DNA from: Cruorifilaria tuberocauda
Lineage: Eukaryota > Nematoda > Chromadorea > Rhabditida > Onchocercidae
Length of the DNA stretch: 64,000 nucleotides
Direction of reading: 5' to 3'
Assembly: GCA_013365365.1 (NCBI GenBank)
Contig: JABVXU010000171.1
Location: forward strand, 42,565-106,564
The notes beneath the pieces were generated by a model. It worked only from the letters and a program-made list of their open reading frames with translations. It was not told the origin of the DNA and ran no database searches. The position numbers and the translations under genes are program-made. This document shows, in pieces, positions 54,541 through 64,000 of this stretch (the first letter of the stretch is position 1; each line of letters begins with the position of its first letter).

Positions 54541-55130
54541 GTAAGTTGCAGGCCTCCTGGTTTGTTCGAATGGTTCAGTTGAGCAGGGCGTCAGTCTTCT
54601 CAATCTGAAGACCATGGGTTCGGACCTCACCTTGTGCAGTCATCATGTGAAGAACACTAGCCAGGGCAGCACCGCGCTTGATTCTTTCCTAAGTCTCCGT
54701 TGAAATGAAACGCAGTATATAGGGAAACACGAGCCATGTCAATTTGATTTCTTCATGTTTATCAGTGTTTCGCGATGTCTCTAATAGTCAAGGAATTCTC
54801 AACTAATTGTTTGTCAGGAATGTATACAATGTGATCATCAACTGATTGCATTCATGATTCCCACATCAGTGTTCTTTCGTATTGCTAATTTATCTTCCAC
54901 ATCCCTTTCTTTGTCATCTGTCACAGGCCAGTAATCTACCTTGGCGCCATTCGCACCTACAGATCATCTCGGCTTGGCTGCTTGGGTGGCTTCCTTCCTC
55001 CCCCCCCGACATCGAACTCCCGCGACATGAACTGTTTCTGTGTTGAAGTTTAGGGATTTTGCCAAAGAAAGAAAAGAAGTGGATATGGGACGTGTCTGTC
55101 ACTTCATTACGCTTACTTATAGTCAATAAT
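54541..55130 (+). mobile_element. Degenerate tRNA-derived sequence, possible SINE
   Basis: 54564-54638 aligns along its length with the intact tRNA-Met 600 bp away: GGCGTCAGTCT..CAATCTGAAG, then GGGTTCGGACCTCACC in place of the B-box arm, ending TGCA. The acceptor stem no longer pairs and the anticodon loop has an extra base, so it is not a working tRNA. It is followed by a stretch of higher GC than the surroundings (to about 55130, including a C8 run), which is not tRNA-like. A tRNA head plus unrelated tail is the layout of a SINE; a plain tRNA pseudogene is the alternative. Confidence 0.45.
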
Positions 55131-55139
55131 TCTCTTTCT

Positions 55140-55814
55140 TCCTCTCTCTCTCCCTCTTTACCCTCCCTCCCTCACTCTCTCTTCTGCAGACTTATCAACA
55201 ATTCTCTTCCCCTATCTCTCCCCTTTTCGTAATTTTCACTTCATGATTTACTTAAATCAGTTATCATTAGACGTGCATTAACATAACCGAAGATCTATCT
55301 ATTCATCTAATTATCAAAGTTCGATAAGAAATCTTTTTGAGCTTTCTTTCCTAATTTCGTAGCACTGAATATATTCCTGTTTATCATCCATTTAGGATCG
55401 TTGTGCACAATTCTTTCCTCAACTGACTATGTTTGTTGTACTTTACCATACTTTATATTACTGTTGCTTACTGCACATTTACATTACTGTATTTTGATAA
55501 TCTCCATTTTTATTTTCATTTCTTTTTTTCGATAAAAAGTTTTCATATAATTATTTTAAAAATAAATATTTAATAATGATGAATAAAAAAACTTGATATT
55601 AGTATTAATTCTTAATAACTTGAAACGCTTATCTCATGTATTTTTAATCTTCTAACATGAAGAAATGCGCGGTTGAAACGCTCAAATTGTTATATTTGTC
55701 TGGCGTTTTTATATTCAGTAAATCCTGCATCCATTTTAATTCTAAAATTATCAAGAAATCCTTTATTCATTTTTTCAATTGTAAAATTAGCATAGCTAAG
55801 AAAAAATTCTTAAA
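55140..55814. other. AT-rich spacer with CT-rich start
   Basis: A pyrimidine-rich tract (55140-55185) and then ordinary AT-rich DNA; it would contain the 3' UTR, or a further exon, of the gene to the right. Nothing else seen. Confidence 0.4.
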
Positions 55815-58800
55815 TTAAACGTTTTGAATAGAACTCACAATTTTAGCTAAAATCTTTAATTTAATTAAACAATTAATCCAATATTCGCTATTTGAAAAAG
55901 TTTTGAAAAGCATACGATGAGGATTTTCAGGATCAAAACCCATAACATTTGATGGGCAATAGCCCAAATCTTCCCTGTTTTGTGTGACAATAAGGACCAG
56001 TGCAAATAGCATTAATAGCATAATAACAAATATTAAAGTTCCTATGGCCAAAATCTTCATTCCATTATCTTTCTGAAATCATTTGCTTTCGTTTAAAAAT
56101 TTTTATCAGCTAAAATCAGTTTTTAAATTTTAATTTCAACATGTTATTAGAATTTATAAATAGTAATGCATTGCAGAAGTTTATTTAATAACAAAACAAT
56201 CTCGACAAATTATTTGCAACTGAATGAATGAATACGGTATTAGTTATTGTTTAAGTATTTTTTCATGAAATCGGTTAACATAAAATTAAACTTTCTTTTC
56301 AAATCATACGGTTTATTTACAGGAACTCTGGAAAATGAAATTTATTTACTAGATGATGACGATGAAAGAATTCAATAACACGTGGTATTAACAGACGATC
56401 AGCACGATCAGCCAGTGCTAAATTGGAAAAATCTGAATCCAATGGCCATGCATCACTATCAGCTACCTAGAGGATTGGAAAATTTATTCCTATAAATTTT
56501 TTCTTATAAAGTTATCACATTATCAATACTATAGCTATTTCGGTTTATGAAAAGAGTTTGTAAATTGAGATTAGAAGCGGATAACCGTTGTAGTTATCTA
56601 AAAACATTAGACAATCAAAATTTCGGAGGATTTCTAACCGTGACTTAAATAATAATAACAACAATAAAAATAATAATTGATAATAATCAATGATAATAAC
56701 AATAAATAATAATGAATAGTGGCAGTAATTAATAAGAACAGTTACAGCAGTAAAAGAAACTATACTTTAAAATATCTAAGCATGAACTTTACCCAACTTC
56801 AGTTCTATTAAATATTAAATAAGCTAACATATTAGAACTTTTCCAGTTCTATTAATAATGTAAAATAACTTAAAAGATATTGCATTACTTAATATATTCT
56901 CCATAATTCTTTAGTAAATTATCACCTAGGTAATTGAATAAAATTTAATTTAGCAAGAGAGTTTTTTTCAAAATAAACAGACTATTGCTATTGTTCACTA
57001 CAAAGTTTATAATCGTAGGCGTATTGTATTTTGTACAAAAGGAAATATTACAATACCAGTAATTTCAAAATTTGCAATACGTTTGATGGAATACGATTGG
57101 AATCAATTGTTCGTCGCCAGCTATCGTTCATATACAAATGTGATGCCGATGGGTGATCATAACTTCGCAGGATGCCAGCTGATAACGTTTTTTCCTTATC
57201 AGACTAAAAGAGTTACATATATCTTTTGATGAAATCTTAATTTTCATCTTAACTTTAGATTTTTGCTCCATGGAAATTTAATAAAGTGTATTAAAATTTT
57301 AATCATCAGGTTATTTATTAAAACTAATTGGTTCATTGTCTTCTCATTCTATTTGATACTATTTATGTGTTCTTTCAATGTAATGTCCCTCTGAAGTAAT
57401 ATTATGTTATCAACTGATAAACTTTTCTAACTTTAGCTTTAATTAACTTTCTTAACAGCAACTAGCAAAATGATCGTCATTATGGCTTACTTATTAAAAA
57501 TTTTTTCAAGATATCAATGAGGAATTAAATATACAGGCATAAAAAGTTAATGATAAATGAAGAAAAAAAAGTAAAGTTATCCAACTTGAAGATTATCAGT
57601 TGATTGTATCGATGGAGAGCTATCATACTTTGATAATGTTTGCTCATAGCGTTGCTTGGCATAATACAAAACCTTAATATTATAATTATTATTCTCTTGA
57701 AATTTCACTAAAAATCCTTTTTATTTAATCATTTATAAAAAGATGATTAGAAATGGTTGGCATCGTCATATGTTAAGCTATGCTTAATTAACAAATAGCT
57801 GATCACACAAACTTTTTGATGAAACATTAAATTATTTAAGAATTTCAAAAAGTCTACAATCAACATTTTTCATTCATTTTCCGCTCTATTTAAATTTATT
57901 CATTAATGAAACAGATATGTATCAATAGTGATATTATCAAAGAGAAGCTTAAATTTCTTAAACAGTTTGAATAATTGATCAATTCGTCAATTTAAGTTTT
58001 GCTGGCGAAATGAGATTGACAAGCAGAATAGAAAATCTGTCATTTAATAGTAGTGGATGTACATCTGAATAAAATATGCCTTCTTTGGTTAAAATTTTTT
58101 AAAAAGAAAGAAGAAATCTGTCGATAACTATTTTGATGAAATACTTTTAAATCTTTTTTTTCTTCGTTAGTTGGATTATCCTTCATCAATATAGAACTGA
58201 TATATGATTCGGCTTTTTTCAGCCATGTCATATCACCATGTCTGTCCAGAATAGTGGGTAAGGTTTCAGAATCACAGGCTGCTATAACACGTGGATCCAT
58301 TTTGTAATTCAACATTGTCGTCGATAGTACCATTTCAACATCACTGAAAATTGAACAATTTGATAACACTAATTATTTCAAAAGTGAAAGATGAGTGGAA
58401 TAATTATGAAATACTATAATGGATGATAATAACTACAAGCATTCTTTTTCTGGATATGAATGATGGATATTTGTTTTAGATTAGAGCTAACTGCAACATG
58501 AAAGTTACGCAAGAGCGAAATCAATTCGTTTATTGAGTTCCTTATTGAATCGAACAGCAAATTGTTCATCGCCGCGAGCGCGTGTATCACGTAAATTTGG
58601 TATCGTCGCTTCCGTCAAACGATGATCGTACTCATCATGTCGAGATTGCATCTTCCAATCATTTTGCCATGAATTGGGTGACTTAAGGTGAAATTCTTAC
58701 CATTAATTTAGTTAATAATTATATCATAATGTTATAATGTTCATCCATTGATCAGTGATTATTAGATTAAAAGTAAAGTATGATATGAGAATACGATAGT

Positions 58801-61800
58801 AACACCTAGCAGTATCAAAATTAAGGATTCCCATGTAGTTAGTTGAACACGAACTGTAGTAGCAGTAGACATTTTTGTAATCGTAGAATATCCAGAAACT
58901 GATTCGATGCTGGGAGGATAGTTACTGAGTGGCCAATGGTTCAGAGGAATCTAAGGAAAGACTGAAAATTATTCTCAAAATCTAAATAATAGTATAAATA
59001 AATGGAAAAATTAAGTTTGATATGATAATTAAATTATCATATAAAAAAATTATCAGATAAAGAAATAGCTCAAAAGAGAGGGAACGAAAAAGAGATAAAC
59101 AAACGAATGCATAAATAAAGTTAAAGTTAATCATGCAAAAATATTCTGATTTTAAAAGCATATCGAATGATCGATAACAGATCAATTTCAATCACTCAGT
59201 ATGGTAAATTTATTCTTTAACGATTAAAAATTTAGTGATTTTCAATTCATCTCACTATTACCTTTCCTTTACTATAAACTTTTGTTTCACCAAAAACTGT
59301 TGTGGCCTGTGGTTTATATGTATATTTGGAGGGCGAAATGCGTAAATGACGCAATTTTCCATCTTCTTGCTAGAAAATTCTCTATTGAAAAAAAGTGAAA
59401 CCAAATTTTGTACTTAAAAAGAAAATGAAGTAAGTGTTTTTTAATAATTTTCATAATTTTGAAGTTAAATTAGAACAATCAAAATTGCTAATAATACAAC
59501 CAAACAATTTTCATGAAATAATTGCCAGTTTCAATAACCTAATCACAAATAAATTTTTAACTTCAGAGGTATAATAACTCTAAGCTTATCTTTTTTAGTA
59601 TAATATAAATTTTACAAAGTCACACAGATTAATTTATTGAAGTATTTGTATTAAGTTAAGATTACGGCAAATAACTGTATTGCTTTAATTACATAACTAA
59701 TAAGGGAAATATTATGTTTCCAAGATGCACTCAAAGAGTACTGTAATTTACCATTTCTACATTTAAATCACAGAACTCCACATATAGTACATATATGTAC
59801 AGTACTTCCAAGAAAATAGAATAATTTAAATAATCAAAACAAGATGTAAGGCAAATAATTGTATTACTTTAATAATATAACTAATAAAGGAGATGTTTGT
59901 TTCCGAGATGTACTCAGAGAATACTGTAATTTTACATTTTATTACAGTACTCTTACATATATAACAGTACTCCCACACACCTATGCAGTACTTCCAAGAA
60001 AATAACAAAATAATTAAATTGAAAGATAACATGAAATATTTGCGAAAGAAATAGCAAAACTCACGACTGCATAATTGATATCATCATAGATAATATGTAA
60101 GCCATTTTTGTTGAGTACTCGCATGAAATAGTAATGAAAACCAACCCAAATTGGATAGTCAATTAATTCATTGCATAAATCCGATACAGATACTCCTTTT
60201 AAAACTATTAACCTATTCCAAAAATTCTTTTCAATATTCAATTACTTACAATTAGCAACAAAATTTTTTGAAATAATATGAAATCTGCACTTTAATCTTA
60301 TCCTTTAGCATTATTTCTTTTTTATTACTATGCAAAAAATTGAATTAACAAAATATTGGTACGGCCATTTTTAGTATGATAAGCTTTATTATTTTAAAAT
60401 TCATAAGTAATATAATATAAATTAGAATTGATAAAATTAAAATTTTTTTATCAGAAAAGTAAAAAACTTTCCTCTAAAATAATGGGACAAATTTCAATAA
60501 AATTAAATATTTATTAAATTATCTAGTAATATTTTTCTATAAACTCTCATATTCTCATTTCGAAGCCATTAAGCCAATTAACGATATTAGGTTGGATTTA
60601 ATTTATGAATAAAAAAAAAGAAACAAAGACCTTGTAGCAGAAGATCGTTTGAAGGGAACTGTTTTCCGTACTTTATGCTGTAGTACCGCATAATTACTCA
60701 TTTGTTTCCGGGCATGAACCCATTTTTTGTGATTTGATATGAAAATCTGGAAAGACAGATGACGAAATTTCTCGTGATAATGATATTGCAATGATAGCTT
60801 TAGGAAGAACTCTTCTCTTGTATGTTTGTTCTCGAAATGTTCCAGAAAATATGGAAATTCGAAGAAGTTCAATAAAATATGTACTTTAATTTGTTTAGCA
60901 ATATTATTTTGCTCTAAATTTTTTTCAATATATTGAATTCTTTTCTGCTGATAAGCTCGTAGATCAGCAATATGACGATCGATCAATATTTTTATCATTG
61001 CCGGTCCACATTTCTAAAAATATTATTGATGTAGTTAAGTTTATTTTCAAGCTGTTGGTTGTTATCTGTTTATCATTATAATCATTACAAATGCTTAATA
61101 AATATCATCTCTAAACATAATAAAGTTAAAATTCTGATTTATTTCTAATTTAAAATTGTGATTTCTTCACTGTCAGTAAAAAAATGAATTACGGTCCAAA
61201 AATGGAACATACCTGTTCTCTTGCATAGGATGCTAAAAATGTCGGTAAGACTTTACGACCTTTCATTGAACGTAAATTTGGTCGAAATCCTCCACCTGTA
61301 ACGTGTTGTAGTTCTAATTTACGATTATATTCACCATGTAACACTGATACTGTCCTGAAATAAAATATATATTTACGTAATAATCCAAATTTGCACAAAT
61401 TTCATTCCAAAAATAAAATTTTGTTAAATGCACTTAACAGTTCTAAATATATAAAAGAAAAATTAGGATTTCTTAGTATTCTTATCTACGTGAAATCTTA
61501 TTGCTACAATAGGAAGTTTGATTAACGTACGAGATGAAATCGTTAATTTCATAAAAATCACCACGATTCATAATATCATCCGGAATTAAACCCATATAAT
61601 AGACTTTTGCATTAAAGCTATCAATTGCATATAGCTATAAAAAATGTTATGATCAATAATTTCAGGACTTCTTCTAAAAATTTTATGTGAGGGATATTAA
61701 CAGAAACTACGTTAGACATTTTACAATTAATGTTAAATGTCTGATTAATTTCTTCAAGTTATTTATCAGCAGATTTTAGATAATTTTATTTCTTTTATTA

Positions 61801-62490
61801 ATATGTAGTCATCAAATCTATTCGAAAATTTGACGTACGCTTGTTTGATTGATTCCTTCTTTTCATAATTTAATTAAAATAAATTCAGTTAAAAATTTTC
61901 CCTTAATAATTTGTTATTGTCTCTTGAATATAGCAAACTTACATCACTGATACGTTGATAACTCTTATATACAAACCATCGATTAGTAATATTATGAAAA
62001 TAGACACGATACGGTTCATTTTCCGGATAATAACTGTAATTTTCACATGCTCAACTCATACGTTAAAAAATTGAATTTTTAGTTTTAATTCTTCATCAAA
62101 TTCCTTAGATCATTCTCAACTTTTAATTCTATAAGTGAAGCATGGAATCAAAAAATATTTCTTCTTAGCACTCACTATTCCTCATGACAATATTGTTCAG
62201 GAAGAAGTTTCAATCGAAAATATTTCATTTCGGTAATATCTTCCGGTTTCATCTTTGCTTGTGAAACAATCAATTTCGAATACTGAAAGTAGAATTATCC
62301 GTACGGTAGTACATAAGATAGTAAAAAAATCATTTAGAAATAAATGAAACCATATAAAATTAGATTTAATAACATGAATTAATGTGCTAAGATTTACCTC
62401 ACGCTCTTTTAATAGATTTATCGGTTTGTTCCGCAATATAAGCTCTGTTTGATGATTGCCAACTTCAAACTTTCCAGCTAACTTCGACAT
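55815..62490 (-). CDS. Unknown about 771-aa protein with C-terminal membrane segment
   Basis: Fifteen exons that join in phase: 62398-62490, 62176-62282, 61943-62033, 61531-61634, 61213-61354, 60631-61013, 60065-60212, 59262-59369, 58806-58950, 58509-58695, 58145-58343, 57586-57672, 57057-57203, 56350-56466, 55815-56072. The ATG (MSKLAGKFEVGNHQTELIL) is 4 nt behind an acceptor (TTTATTTAG). I do not recognise the family. Visible: a Tyr-rich region (YYYPENEPYRVYFHNITNRW), a Gly/Arg stretch (TGGGFRPNLRSMKGRKVLP), a large basic exon 6 (128 aa), a Ser/Thr-rich segment near 400-440, and one strong hydrophobic segment (about 691-715, ILAIGTLIFVIMLLMLFALV) followed by a 55-residue tail. No signal peptide. 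So either a tail-anchored/C-terminally anchored cytoplasmic protein, or the last exon belongs to a separate gene. A donor-like ATT|GTGAGT near the end means a further exon may exist. Confidence 0.65.
59660..60016. repeat. 183-bp imperfect tandem duplication in an intron
   Basis: Copies at about 59660-59842 and 59843-60016 share blocks such as GGCAAATAA(C/T)TGTATT, CATAACTAATAA / TATAACTAATAA, CTGTAATTT and CAGTACTTCCAAGAAAATA. They lie in intron 7 of the unknown gene. Confidence 0.8.
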
Positions 62491-64000
62491 TTTCCTAAAT
62501 AAATACTGTGATAACATCTTATTTGAATCCTATTTACCTGCTTCACCTTATTATTGATTGTTGAAAGGTCAAATAATATCGTCCATTTCCTGATGGAGTA
62601 ATGAGTATTGGCAATTTATTACTTATGTAAATATAGCAGCTTATAGCGGATGTTACAAATATACGAACTTTTTTATATTTTTACAGCAATACGTGTAGCA
62701 GTAATACTTATTTATAACTTTTTATATTTATAGCTATACAAATCTTTATACGATTATCCGTTTTCAAATTTTAATAAGTTCTTCTGATACACTAATAAAA
62801 TCCAATACGGTGAAATGTTATCACTGCACAAATGACTTAAATATTATTCACTACATTAAATAATTAAAAATATTTCACATAGCTTACACAGCATATGAAT
62901 AATGAAATAAAATGACGGCAGAAATTAAAACAAACAACTGCTTAACAGCAATGAAAGATGATATTATGAATGTGAAAAAGTTTATAAGAATTTATATAAG
63001 AATTAACTTCAATCATTATTATATTTTTACTTTTGAAGATGATAAAACGTTAAAAAATAGTGATTTCAAGCTTTGTTTAGTTGAAATTTGGTGACAATTA
63101 GTGATGAATTTAAGCAAATATTTATTCAGAAATGAATAAATACCTTCAAATCTGCAGAAGTTTTTATCATGCAAAATCAAAAAGTTAAACAGTGATAAAT
63201 GTGAGATAAATGAAGCCAGATACTTTAATGCATTGCACAATTAGCTTTTTTCAAGTTTATTATTGATAAATTTATCCATTTTATAACTCTCGACTGATCA
63301 TCGCTAGTGTTTCCATTGATAGCTCACTGAGTTCAAACAAAGTGAATGAATATGTGACTGTCTTTCTCTTGTTCTTCTAGCGCTCATATCACTGTTGTAA
63401 CAATTGACCTTTACCCTTTATCCAACTTATTTCACCGCTCTTTTCGTTTCTTAAATTGATTCTGATCTCTCTTCTGGTTAAGTCGTTTAATGTACAGTCG
63501 GTCGAATTTCTCTAAATCGGGACTGTGAACGCTTCAACACGTACGTCTACAATTTCTGACTTACTGAAACACTCTGCTTATTTTCTCTCTTCCACAGTTG
63601 AAGCAGTTATTTTCACAGTTTCCCACAGACAGCATTTAATCCAATAGATGCACCAGTTCAAAGTTCACGTCTTCACCATCACCCGTCTTCACCGATTTAA
63701 ACTACGAATGCTTGGGTTAACCATCGGGAAGAACGTTAAAAACTTAAAATACGCTATATTAAGTAAGCTTCGCGCTTTTCTCACTTTTCTTTAACTATGA
63801 AAAAATGAAATTTTCAAACACAAAAAGTAAGTAAAGTAAAATTGCTTGGGACTTCGAACGGTTCACATGAAAACACGCATTTGAACTCTTGCAGAAGTTT
63901 CATTCAGTTTGATACAACGATCGGTGCAAACAAAAACAATACAAATGAGAAAATTGATGATATTACTAGGAGAGAGCTTTGTTGTTACTGATCAGTTCAA
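62491..64000. other. Upstream region, no gene recognised
   Basis: The first part is the promoter side of the unknown gene. From about 63270 the DNA is somewhat less A/T-rich and contains no open frame I can support; it may hold a promoter or a non-coding exon of a gene beyond the window. Confidence 0.4.

Noticed and set aside
54564..54638. A second working tRNA gene
   Set aside because: The acceptor stem does not pair and the anticodon loop carries an extra base; kept only as a degenerate copy.
54914..55126. 70-codon minus-strand open frame in the G/C-richer tail
   Set aside because: No start context, no splice support, and it spans a C8 run; more likely part of the tRNA-derived repeat.
1..64000. 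Fragments of bacterial endosymbiont (Wolbachia) DNA in the nuclear genome
   Set aside because: Such insertions are known in filarial worms, but I saw no stretch with bacterial gene structure or a recognisable bacterial protein.

Overview
The window is AT-rich eukaryotic DNA with many short exons, acceptors of the TTTTCAG type, long A/T-rich introns and gene starts lying just behind an acceptor, as expected for trans-spliced leaders. With the gene content (class I myosin, hnRNP K, cyclin C, Aurora kinase, Ttd14, all metazoan and nematode-like) this points to a nematode, most likely a filarial parasite; that last step is inference. Exon coordinates below were worked out by hand from splice sites and checked for reading phase.

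Layout. 1-7649: no gene seen, simple repeats and an LTR-like fragment. 7650-10792 (minus): a probable two-gene operon, a 147-aa unknown protein followed 133 bp later by a divergent Aurora kinase. 11764-13141 (minus): MADF-domain protein. 14603-18128 (minus): three-KH hnRNP K protein. 19101-20649 (plus): CCCH zinc-finger protein resembling nucleoporin NUP42, divergent from hnRNP K. 21763-24619 (plus): cyclin C. 24620-31500: gene-poor. 31501-35095 (plus): Ttd14-type GTPase. 38262-48900 (minus): a 25-exon long-tailed class I myosin (hum-1/MYO1E type). 48901-55814: gene-poor, with a tRNA-Met(CAT), a degenerate tRNA-derived sequence and an orphan ORF. 55815-62490 (minus): a 15-exon, about 771-aa protein of unknown family with a C-terminal membrane segment.

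Functionally this is a set of unrelated housekeeping genes (mitosis, RNA binding, mRNA export, transcription/Mediator, membrane trafficking, actin motility). The most unusual points are: an Aurora kinase whose activation-loop threonine is replaced by isoleucine while all catalytic residues remain; a myosin I intron with no usable AG acceptor in front of the P-loop exon; a 23-bp tandem duplication of a 3' splice site in cyclin C; and the unidentified membrane-anchored protein at the right end.
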